Positions 55,241 to 62,860 of a stretch of 64,000 nt of DNA are shown here, piece by piece. The DNA comes from Wenzhouxiangella marina (GTDB taxonomy: Bacteria > Pseudomonadota > Gammaproteobacteria > Xanthomonadales > Wenzhouxiangellaceae): NCBI RefSeq assembly GCF_001187785.1, contig NZ_CP012154.1, forward strand, positions 1,110,501 through 1,174,500, read 5' to 3'. A program made the translations under genes and the position numbers. The notes under the pieces were generated by a model. The model did no database searches. It worked only from the letters and a program-made list of their open reading frames with translations, and was not told the origin of the DNA. Within the stretch, counting starts at the first letter, position 1, and each line of letters begins with the position of its first letter.

Positions 55241-56497
55241 ATGCAAGTAAAGTCAAATGGGGCGGGTGCCAGCGGCCCGGCCCGGGTGCGCCGGTGCCTG
55301 CACGAGGGACGCCTGGCCGAAGCGGCATCGGTGCTGGCCGCGGCCCTGGCCGAGCGGCCCTCGCTTCCGGAGCGGCCCGAGCTGGTCCGAGATCTGGGCC
55401 TGGCCCTGAGCCAGCATGGTTTCCGGGAAGCGGCGCGGCCCTGGCTGGAGGAAGCCCTGACCCACTGGGTCGACGACGAGTCCGTCCAGCAGGCCTGGCA
55501 GCGCAGTCGCCCGCCGAGCTGGCTCGAACCCGAGGTCTACGATCCCCTGCAGCAGCGCACCCTGTATCGGAGCTCGCCGCGGGAGGGGTCGAGCTACATC
55601 TACACGATCGATGTGGTCGGTACCTGCAACCTGCGCTGCCCGAGCTGCCCGGTGGGCAATCGTCCCGACAGCGAGCGGGCCAGGGGTTTCATGCCCCTCG
55701 ATCGTTTCACCGCGATCATCGACAAGATCCAGGCCGAAAGCCCGAGCCGCGATCCCGAGATCTGGTTGTTCAACTGGGGCGAGCCGCTGCTCCACCCCGA
55801 GCTGCCGGCGATGATCGGGCTGCTCAATGCGCGCGGCCTGCCGTCCTTCCTGTCGACCAATCTGAACGTCCGCAAGGGTCTCGACGCCCTGATCGAGGCC
55901 GCTCCGGGCACGATCAAGATTTCACTGTCCGGCTTCAGCGAAGACAGCTACGCCCGAACCCACACCCGCGGCAAGCTGGCCCTCGTGCGCCAGAACCTCG
56001 AGCGCCTGCGCGAGCTCATCGATCGGCATCAGGCGCGCACCCGGGTCTGGGTCGGGCAGCACGTGTATCGCCACAACCTGGACGAGGTCGAGGCCGTGGG
56101 CGAGCTCTGCCGGGCCCTGGGCTTCGAGCATCGTCCGATCGCGGCCTTCTATCAGCCGATGGAAAAGCTCCTCGATATCGCCGAGGGTCGGATGGTCGAC
56201 GAGCCGGTGATGAAGCTGATGCTCGAACACCCGGCCGAGTACCTGCCGCGAATCGCCGCTCGCCAGGACCGGCGCTATGACTGCGAGCTGCGATCCAACC
56301 AGACCGTCATCAACCACGATGGTCAGGTCGCCCTTTGTTGCAGTGTCTACGAGCCGGAGAACCTGCTCGGCGTGGATTTCCTCACCACGTCCCGCGCCGA
56401 CATCGAAGCCAGGAAGTACCGCCACCCCACCTGCCAGCGCTGCTACCGGGCCGGCCTGGCCTATCTGCCGTCGAGCCTGTCCAGTAATTTGAGATAG
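55241..56497 (+). CDS. TPR-like/radical SAM protein with SPASM-like C-terminus
   Basis: 418 residues. The first 80 residues contain two TPR-like helical hairpins (LHEGRLAEAASVLAAAL, LGLALSQHGFREAARPWLEE). The radical SAM domain has Cys129-x3-Cys133-x2-Cys136 (CNLRCPSC), then a GEP motif in NWGEPLLHPEL. The C-terminal cysteines (YDCEL, ALCCSV, HPTCQRCYRAG) resemble a SPASM or twitch cluster site, as found in peptide-modifying enzymes. ATG 55241 is preferred; an in-frame ATG at 55196 would add 15 residues. It overlaps the glycosyltransferase gene tail to tail by 37 bp. Confidence 0.85.
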   Translation: MQVKSNGAGASGPARVRRCLHEGRLAEAASVLAAALAERPSLPERPELVRDLGLALSQHGFREAARPWLEEALTHWVDDESVQQAWQRSRPPSWLEPEVYDPLQQRTLYRSSPREGSSYIYTIDVVGTCNLRCPSCPVGNRPDSERARGFMPLDRFTAIIDKIQAESPSRDPEIWLFNWGEPLLHPELPAMIGLLNARGLPSFLSTNLNVRKGLDALIEAAPGTIKISLSGFSEDSYARTHTRGKLALVRQNLERLRELIDRHQARTRVWVGQHVYRHNLDEVEAVGELCRALGFEHRPIAAFYQPMEKLLDIAEGRMVDEPVMKLMLEHPAEYLPRIAARQDRRYDCELRSNQTVINHDGQVALCCSVYEPENLLGVDFLTTSRADIEARKYRHPTCQRCYRAGLAYLPSSLSSNLR

Positions 56498-58158
56498 GCG
56501 GTTTCCAGATTGGCGGCCAGGCTGCCTGCGTCGGCCAGCGGGCTCGACGCATAGCCATCGATCAGCCGCGCCCTGAGCGCATGGCGGCGCGTCGCGTCCC
56601 GGCCCAGCTCGACGGCGGTGTCGACGTAGTCGCGAACCCGGGTCGTCGAGAGTTCAGCCAGGCCCAGCGCCTTCAGCATGGAATGGGTCTGCCTCGAGAC
56701 CGGACGAAGCTGGGCCAGGGTGATGACGGGCACGCCCATGCTCAGTGCCTCCAGCGAGGTCATGCCGCCGGAGAAGGGAAACGGATCCAGCGCGAGGTCG
56801 ATCTGCCGATAGGCGCGGAGCAGCTCCTCGTGGCCGCAGGCGCCGAGCAGGCGGAGGCGCTGTGGCTCGACGCCGGCAGCCTGGAATCGTCGGCTCAGGG
56901 ACGTTCGGACATGGGCATCGGCGAGGGTCTTCCAGCGCAGCTCCAGTTCCGCCTCGGGGAGCGCGCGCAGGATCTCGGCCCAGGCGTCGAGGACTTCCGA
57001 CTGCAGCTTCGCCGTGTTGTTGAAGCAGCCCAGGCGCAGCGGGCCTGGTTTCCTGGTGAGATCCGGCTCGGGGGCATAGGGCAGGGGGCGGTAGCGGAAG
57101 TGGCTGCCCGGCAGCGCATGCACCGCCTCGGCAAAGCCGTGCTCGTGGCCCGCGGGCAGCTGATCTTCCCCCATCAGGAGCGCGTCCAGGCCGGGCGCGC
57201 CGATCGCTCCGAACCAGCCCAGAAAGCTCAGCTGCAGCCGCGCCGGCCGGCGCGCCAGCACGCCCAGGCGGTTGTGCGCGGTGTGGCCGGCCAGATCGAC
57301 CAGCACATCGATCTCGGCCGCGCGCAGGGCCTCGGCCAGGGCCTGGTCCGAGAGGCCGCCGACATCGCGCCAGGGCAGGTCCAGCGCGCGGTATTCCTCG
57401 CTCAGCCAGTCGTTGCCGGGCCGCAGGTCCCACAGGCTGGCCTCGACCTGAACGGGGTCATGGGCCGTCAGCACATTGCGCAGGAGGTAGCCCACGGGGT
57501 GCGCATAGAAGTCCGGACTCAGGTAAGCGACTCTCAAGGGGCCCGTGCCTGGCTTCGAGGGTGGCGGCGGCAGGGGAGAGTCCGTCAGCTGGCGGCCGAA
57601 GCGCAGCGCCATCTCCCGCAGGGCCTGCGAATCGAGTTCGGGATGGTACTGGGCGACCATCATGCGGTTGGAGTGATAGCGAAGCTCCGATGGCTCGATC
57701 TCCAGCGCGCGATTGATCGAGGCGAGCGCCTGGGTGGGCAGGCCCAGCTCCATCTGCACCAGGGCCAGCTGGGACCAGGCGTCGGCGTGGCGAGGGTCGA
57801 GGCGGACGGCCGTGAGCAGGGCGTCCTGGGCCTGACTGATCTGCCCCGTCTCGCGCGCCACGTGGCTGGCGAACAGATGCGAAGAGGCATCTCCGGGATC
57901 CAGTTCGATGGCGGTGCGGGCGGCTTCCTCCGCGTCTTCAAGGCGCCGGGCCTGCAGGTGGCTGGCACCCAGGTTGACCCAGGCGGCCACGTGGCGGTCG
58001 TCCAGATTCAGCGCGTGCTCTGCCGCCAGTCGCGCCTGCTCGGTCGCACCGCAGCGCAGCTGCGCATAGGCCAGATTGCTCCAGCTCACCACATCACCCG
58101 GCTCGCCCTGAAGGCGGGCCTGGAGTTCGCTTCTGATCTGGTACCAGTCCTGGCTCAT
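56461..58158 (-). CDS. TPR/GT41 glycosyltransferase (SPINDLY/OGT-like)
   Basis: 565 residues. About five TPR units (residues 1-190; pattern AWVNLGASHLQARRLEDAEE and AWSQLALVQMELGLPTQAL) lead to a GT41 domain: LRVAYLSPDFYAHPVG, DVLVDLAGHTAHNRL, LQLSFLGWFGAIGAPG (in most members the end of this stretch is GTTG), LGCFNNTAKL, LLGACGHEELL and DPFPFSGGMTSLEAL. The family transfers GlcNAc or fucose to Ser/Thr of proteins. ATG 58158 is chosen over 58194, which lacks a spaced Shine-Dalgarno. Its target is unknown; the adjacent repeat protein is rich in Ser and Thr. Confidence 0.9.
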   Translation of the reverse strand: MSQDWYQIRSELQARLQGEPGDVVSWSNLAYAQLRCGATEQARLAAEHALNLDDRHVAAWVNLGASHLQARRLEDAEEAARTAIELDPGDASSHLFASHVARETGQISQAQDALLTAVRLDPRHADAWSQLALVQMELGLPTQALASINRALEIEPSELRYHSNRMMVAQYHPELDSQALREMALRFGRQLTDSPLPPPPSKPGTGPLRVAYLSPDFYAHPVGYLLRNVLTAHDPVQVEASLWDLRPGNDWLSEEYRALDLPWRDVGGLSDQALAEALRAAEIDVLVDLAGHTAHNRLGVLARRPARLQLSFLGWFGAIGAPGLDALLMGEDQLPAGHEHGFAEAVHALPGSHFRYRPLPYAPEPDLTRKPGPLRLGCFNNTAKLQSEVLDAWAEILRALPEAELELRWKTLADAHVRTSLSRRFQAAGVEPQRLRLLGACGHEELLRAYRQIDLALDPFPFSGGMTSLEALSMGVPVITLAQLRPVSRQTHSMLKALGLAELSTTRVRDYVDTAVELGRDATRRHALRARLIDGYASSPLADAGSLAANLETAYLKLLDRLDGR

Positions 58159-58287
58159 GGTGTCTTTTCGTGACTCGATTTCAGCCGCTGGCATCCCCCG
58201 CGGCGGCGATACTTACGGTTGGACTAGTAAGCAACCGGTGCAGGGCCACGGTAAGATGATTTCGTCGCAGAATCCACCAGGACAGGC

Positions 58288-59022
58288 ATGTATCGGTTTC
58301 GCCCCTCCGAACTGTTCCGAACCCAGGCCGAGATGGACTATCAGGCCTTCACCCTGCCGAACGGGGCGGGCCGCTATCTCGTCGTCGACGATTTCTACGC
58401 CGATCCCCTGGCCGTCCGGCGCCTGCTCCTGACCACGCCCTATCCGGCCTGGGAGCGCGACGTGACCGGCGCCAACCTGCAGGCCTACAGCGACTGTCGC
58501 CAGAACATCCAGCTGCCTACCCATCAGGTGCAGGACGCCATCCGCGGCCTCTGCCAGCAGGCCCTGGGGATCGCCTTGCCGCGCAACCGCCCGAATTTCG
58601 TCACCAATCTGTTCCGCAACGAAGTCGAACCCCCGGTCACGGCGCAGCCCCGGCCGCACGACGACGGACCCTCGGTGGCTGCGATCGTGATGCTCAACTT
58701 GCCGGAAGAGTGCGCGGGGGGAACGGCCTTCTACTGCAGCCGCAACCCACCGGTGGCCTGCATGCCCACCGACCCCGCCAGCTACCAGGCCCTGCGCCAG
58801 CAGATCTACCTCGGCTCACGCGAGGAGGCCCGGGCCGGCTACTTCCTGGACCAATGGGAAGAGCACTGGCAGCGCATCGCCACCGTCGAGATGAAATTCA
58901 ACCGCCTGCTCCTCTACCCCGGCCTCCAGTTCCACGGCCACTGGCACGTCCCCGGCAGCTTCACCGAGCACTGGCGCCTCAACCAGACCTTCTTCTTCGA
59001 CGATCCGGTCTGGGCGGGCTGA
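58288..59022 (+). CDS. DUF6445 protein, 2OG-Fe(II) oxygenase-like
   Basis: 244 residues. It matches DUF6445, with the iron motif HxD at His124 and Asp126 (RPHDDG), GGTAFY, a distal His216 in FHGHW, and Arg230 in HWRLNQTF, which would bind 2-oxoglutarate. The arrangement is that of a prolyl-hydroxylase-like double-stranded beta helix, though activity is not proven for this family. Genes of this group are often found near TonB-dependent receptors and halogenases (recalled knowledge), but none is here. Confidence 0.78.
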   Translation: MYRFRPSELFRTQAEMDYQAFTLPNGAGRYLVVDDFYADPLAVRRLLLTTPYPAWERDVTGANLQAYSDCRQNIQLPTHQVQDAIRGLCQQALGIALPRNRPNFVTNLFRNEVEPPVTAQPRPHDDGPSVAAIVMLNLPEECAGGTAFYCSRNPPVACMPTDPASYQALRQQIYLGSREEARAGYFLDQWEEHWQRIATVEMKFNRLLLYPGLQFHGHWHVPGSFTEHWRLNQTFFFDDPVWAG

Positions 59023-59041
59023 GCAAGGGAACGGCCAATCC

Positions 59042-60421
59042 TCAGGGCTCCGAGCGCAGGTCGCGCTGCCCGCGCCGAGGCTCGAGTGCCCTGGCGTCCT
59101 CGGGCTGGTAGTAGGGGTTGTCGTCGTAGCGCCCCTGGAAGGGCGGGTCGGTCAGGTAATTCGGCTTCTGCGCGATCATCGGTGGCGCGCCGGCCAGCGT
59201 CAGCAGCATTTCGTCGCTGTCGAGTTCGAGGATGTCCGAGTAGCCGTATTTCAGGGTCAGCTGGGCGATCTGGTCGGCCAGCAACGGCGTGGTGATGCCG
59301 AAGTACTGGTGCGCCCGGCAGTTGTTGTACATGGTCTCCCAGTCGTTCGGATACAGGCGCTTGAGCTGGCTCAAATCCTGCCAGAAGCTCCAGGTCTGCA
59401 GGCCGAAGCCGCGCAGCAGGGTGATCGCCTGCCTGAGCGGCGGGAAGTGGCCGAGCTGGGCCGCTTCGTCGAGGATGAACAGGGTGTTGCGTTCGACCTT
59501 GGAACGCCGGCGCAGGATCAGCTTGATCAGGCAGGAGATCCAGATGCGCAGCAGGGCGCCGTGGCTCTCGAGCTTCTCCGGCGGAATGAGCAGATAGATG
59601 GAGACCGGATCGCCACGGGTGATCGCCGCCAGGTCGAAATCACTGTCGCCGGTGGCGGTCTTGACCTGCTCGCCGCTCATGAAACCCAGGTTGGTCTGCG
59701 ACATGGCCTGGATCGAGGCCGCCATGCGCTCCGCCGAATGGCTGAGAATGGCAACGGTCTGGCGCACCGCCTCGACGCGTGAGTTGGCCATTTCCTTGAG
59801 CGTGAACTTGAAGTCGTCCTCGCTCTGATTGAGCAGATAGTGCACTTCGCCCAGGTTCCTCAGCACCGGTGCCCGGCAGGTTGCCACGTGCAGGATCAAG
59901 CCGGCCAGCAGCTGCTTGCCGCGTACATGCCAGAAGGGGTCGCGATCGTTGGAGGTCTGATAGCTCAATGCCTCGGCGAGCATGTCGGCGTCTTCGGCTG
60001 CTGACGGCAGTCGACCGTCGATCAGATCCAGCGGGTTGAATCTGGCGTTGGGATGGTCATCGGCGATCGTGTCGAAGGGATCGAGGCAGATCACCTGCTG
60101 GCCCATCTCGCGTCGCCGGCGGTGGGTGACGGCGTAGTTCTCGCCCTTCGGGTCGATGACGATCACCGGCCCCTCGTAGTGCAGCAGGTTGGGGATGACC
60201 GCGCTGACGCCCTTGCCGCTGCCGGTCGGGGCGAAGGTCATGAAATGGCCGCTGCTGGCGTGCAGCACGGGACGCAGGGTTTCAGGGGAGCTTCTCGCGA
60301 CACTCGCGAAGCCCATCGGCGGCGGATGATCGCTGGCGTCCAGTGACCAGCCGAGCAGCACGCCCGACTCATCGAGGTGCTCGGGGACGGTCAGCGGCGG
60401 TTTGCGAGTCGGTATGTCCAT
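59042..60421 (-). CDS. TraG/VirD4-type coupling ATPase without membrane anchor
   Basis: 459 residues. Walker A in FAPTGSGKG, Walker B in LFILDEAAQLG, and family stretches PVIVIDPKGENYA and LLRGFGLQTWSFWQDLSQL. Typical VirD4 proteins have two N-terminal membrane helices and about 600 residues; this one begins directly near the ATPase and has none visible. No relaxase, mating-pair or integrase gene lies nearby. It may have been co-opted for another job, or act with a partner elsewhere. Last gene of a three-gene operon. Confidence 0.85.
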   Translation of the reverse strand: MDIPTRKPPLTVPEHLDESGVLLGWSLDASDHPPPMGFASVARSSPETLRPVLHASSGHFMTFAPTGSGKGVSAVIPNLLHYEGPVIVIDPKGENYAVTHRRRREMGQQVICLDPFDTIADDHPNARFNPLDLIDGRLPSAAEDADMLAEALSYQTSNDRDPFWHVRGKQLLAGLILHVATCRAPVLRNLGEVHYLLNQSEDDFKFTLKEMANSRVEAVRQTVAILSHSAERMAASIQAMSQTNLGFMSGEQVKTATGDSDFDLAAITRGDPVSIYLLIPPEKLESHGALLRIWISCLIKLILRRRSKVERNTLFILDEAAQLGHFPPLRQAITLLRGFGLQTWSFWQDLSQLKRLYPNDWETMYNNCRAHQYFGITTPLLADQIAQLTLKYGYSDILELDSDEMLLTLAGAPPMIAQKPNYLTDPPFQGRYDDNPYYQPEDARALEPRRGQRDLRSEP

Positions 60422-60455
60422 GGTGCGCAGTCCTTGAAATGCCTTCGATAGGGGC

Positions 60456-61196
60456 TCAATCGCCGGCCTCGCCGTCGCCCAGTTCGCGATCGTTTCGCTC
60501 CAGTCGCGGCTCGGACAGGGTTTGTGCCAGCGCCCGGCTCAACAGCAGGTAGCCATCGCGCGGATCGTGCTTGCCGTAGGGCGTGCCGGTGACGACCGTG
60601 TGGCCGGCGATGCGCCGCAGCTGCATCCGCCCCGGCGCCGGCGAATTCTCGCTGTCGAATCCGCTCAACGACAGGGCCCTGACCGCCGCCATCGCCTCCG
60701 GCGTGACTCGATGGATGACAGGCACGGTCGCATCGATGGGCAGATGCACCCGGTTCCAGGTCTGAACCATGGCGGCCATCGGAACCGGGTCCTGATGCTC
60801 GATGAGCAGGCTGGATTCGATGATCAGGTCCTGACTGCCCGCGTAATCCGCGTGCGCGCCGACCAGAAAGCCGGACCAGTAGTGTCCCCGCTGCTCGTCG
60901 AGCAGCACCAGCAGGGGCAGGCCGTCGTTCTGTCCCGAAGCGCATTCGCCCGGATTGAACAGAGCGATGTCGCCGCAGGCGGGCGTGCGGGCTTCCGGGC
61001 GGGTCGCCACGTGGCGGCGGATGGCATCGGCCAGCCAGCTTGGCGGCGCATGGGCCTGGTCGAGTGCCGATGGCGCCTCGGCCGAGTGCGTCGATCCGGA
61101 CGGAGACTCGGGTTCCATGGCCTGCTCGCGGGGCTCGCCGAGCCAGTTCGCGTAGGCGTCTTCGATCACGCTCAGGGAGGGATGCAGCTGAGTCAT
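60456..61196 (-). CDS. Protein of unknown function in TraG-type operon
   Basis: 246 residues; not recognised. Soluble, with an acidic, Ser/Pro-rich linker (about 25-45) and a C-terminal region LRRIAGHTVVTGTPYGKHD, then DGYLLLSRALAQTL. GHYWSGFLVGAHADYAGSQD might be an active-site or binding loop. Its ATG overlaps the stop of the upstream gene by four bases, and it lies 34 bp before the ATPase gene, so all three genes are probably coexpressed. Confidence 0.65.
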   Translation of the reverse strand: MTQLHPSLSVIEDAYANWLGEPREQAMEPESPSGSTHSAEAPSALDQAHAPPSWLADAIRRHVATRPEARTPACGDIALFNPGECASGQNDGLPLLVLLDEQRGHYWSGFLVGAHADYAGSQDLIIESSLLIEHQDPVPMAAMVQTWNRVHLPIDATVPVIHRVTPEAMAAVRALSLSGFDSENSPAPGRMQLRRIAGHTVVTGTPYGKHDPRDGYLLLSRALAQTLSEPRLERNDRELGDGEAGD

Positions 61197-62020
61197 GCGG
61201 GCATTCCTCCCATTCCTGCGACCTCGGCCAGGCCGCGATCACGGGCCTCGTGAAAGGCCGCCAGGCAGAGGCGGTCGAAGGCCTGCCGGATTGCTTCGAT
61301 ATTGTCCTCGTCCAGCTCGATGCCGTTGGTGCTCAGCCATTGGCCGATCATCGTCTCGCCGAACTCCGAAAAGGACTCGAAGCCGCCGCGCGGCGGTGCG
61401 ATGCCGAGCTGGCGGGCCTTGTAGTGGTAGGACGGAATCTGGAACTGCTGGTGGACCTTTGACAGGGGCAGGCGGTCACGTCCGCCGCAGAAATGCAGGG
61501 CCAGATAGACGACCACCCAGTTCTCGGCCCCGCGCATGAAAGCGATCGCGCTGGCCTGCAGCGGATTCCCATCTCTATCCCCATCGCTGTCGTCGATGGG
61601 GCAGGTCAGGTCGGTGGAGGCTTGGATCGATGCCGATGGATCGATGAAGGCGGGATTGTGGTTCACCGCGTCCGGCACATTGTCTTCGGCGCCTTCGTAG
61701 CCCTGCACTTCACGGCGTCGACCGATCTTGCGCAATTGATCGCGCAGGTAGTTGCGGTAGAACACGCGCAGGCCGCCCCGGGTCAGCTCCCTGCTCATCG
61801 CCGCATTGCCTCGAATCGCCGGCATCAGCACCTTGTCGGCGAAGAAGGAATCGCGCCAGGCGCTGGCGTTCTCGCGTGACAGCACGGCGTCGAACTCCTC
61901 GCCCGGTGGCGCGGCGGCCAGTTCAGCCATGACCAGCGCATGGAGTCGGGTCCATTCGGCCTCGTCCAGCGCATCGCGGCGGGCCCAGAGCCCGGCCAGT
62001 TCCTCGAAGGCATCGCTCAT
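61193..62020 (-). CDS. Protein of unknown function, faintly sigma-factor-like
   Basis: 275 residues; first gene of the operon. The stretch ELTRGGLRVFYRNYLRDQLRKIGRRREV is rich in basic and aromatic residues, as in sigma region 2, and the later KVHQQFQIPSYHYKARQLGI could be a helix-turn-helix. These resemblances are weak and no family is assigned. The start at 62020 (MSDAFEELAG) is preferred over an upstream ATG, which would include a non-protein-like segment. The Shine-Dalgarno is weak. Confidence 0.6.
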   Translation of the reverse strand: MSDAFEELAGLWARRDALDEAEWTRLHALVMAELAAAPPGEEFDAVLSRENASAWRDSFFADKVLMPAIRGNAAMSRELTRGGLRVFYRNYLRDQLRKIGRRREVQGYEGAEDNVPDAVNHNPAFIDPSASIQASTDLTCPIDDSDGDRDGNPLQASAIAFMRGAENWVVVYLALHFCGGRDRLPLSKVHQQFQIPSYHYKARQLGIAPPRGGFESFSEFGETMIGQWLSTNGIELDEDNIEAIRQAFDRLCLAAFHEARDRGLAEVAGMGGMPA

Positions 62021-62390
62021 CGAGACGCAGGACGCGACGTGAACGCGCGGCGGCTCACCACATACCGATCTACAGACATCGAATCTCCCCACCGATTCAT
62101 CGAATGAAATCAACAACCACTGACAAACGCCTCCCCGAGGATAGCGATTCGTCCCCGCCCGGGCAATCGCTGCGCCGTCCAGGCGCGGCGCCGACCCTTG
62201 ATCGAGTCCGGCTGGCCAACGGGCCGCTGCCTTGAAGAAGTGCGTGTCCATGCCTGTTCAACGCCGCCCACACCGCTGGATTTGAACTGACGACGAGAAA
62301 AGCGCCTTGAATCCCTCGCTTTTGAAAATCCCCAGCCATGGCGCGTTGACCCCTTGCTCGACTCATCCAGAACGAACAAGGGAGAACAGC
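62021..62390. other. Intergenic region between divergent operons
   Basis: About 370 bp. No gene is convincing. It contains an inverted repeat AAAAGCG at 62298-62304 and CGCTTTT at 62317-62323 with a 12-bp loop. A TTGACC at 62346-62351 could be a -35 box for the DUF4282 gene, but the expected -10 is missing. Confidence 0.45.
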
Positions 62391-62783
62391 ATGACCAACA
62401 ACAACCAAAGCGACAACGACAACTCGACACCCGCCAAGACTCCAGCGCCAGCCACCGAACCGCCGGCACCGATCCGTAGCGAAGCGGCCCCGCAGCGGCC
62501 GGTCGAGGAGAGTCCCATGGGCGAGTTCCTCGCCTTCCGGCGCTTCGCCACGCCGGTGCTGGTCAAGATCGCCTTCTGGATCGGCACCCTGGTCTGCCTG
62601 GTGCTGGGCATGAACACCATCGATGCCGCCAACCAGGGCTGGCGTGGCACCAACGCCGCCATGGTCTGGACCGGCGTCCTCACCATCACCCTCGGCCCCC
62701 TGCTGCTGCGGATCGCCGGCGAACTGATCCTCGTCGTCTTCCGCATCAACGAGCGTCTCGCGGCACTGGAGCCTCACCGATGA
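62391..62783 (+). CDS. DUF4282 membrane protein
   Basis: 130 residues. The N-terminal 50 residues are Asn-, Thr- and Pro-rich and disordered. The domain FRRFATPVLVKIAFWIGTLV then LGPLLLRIAGELILVVFRIN is typical of DUF4282, with two membrane helices. Function unknown. A GGGAG Shine-Dalgarno lies seven bases before the ATG. It is followed 77 bp later by a lipoprotein gene on the same strand. Confidence 0.88.
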   Translation: MTNNNQSDNDNSTPAKTPAPATEPPAPIRSEAAPQRPVEESPMGEFLAFRRFATPVLVKIAFWIGTLVCLVLGMNTIDAANQGWRGTNAAMVWTGVLTITLGPLLLRIAGELILVVFRINERLAALEPHR

Positions 62784-62860
62784 GCGCGCCGAGCCATCCC
62801 ATCCGCCAGGCCTCAGCGGCCCCATCACCCCGTTCCCATCGCCCTACAAGGAGACCATCC

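Noticed and set aside
59042-60421. Conjugative element or genomic island around the TraG-like gene
   Set aside because: No relaxase, mating-pair, integrase or attachment repeats were seen; flanking genes look chromosomal.
62270-62340. TTGAACT/TTCAAAT-like sequence resembling a tRNA T-arm
   Set aside because: No five-base T-stem, acceptor stem or anticodon arm could be formed.
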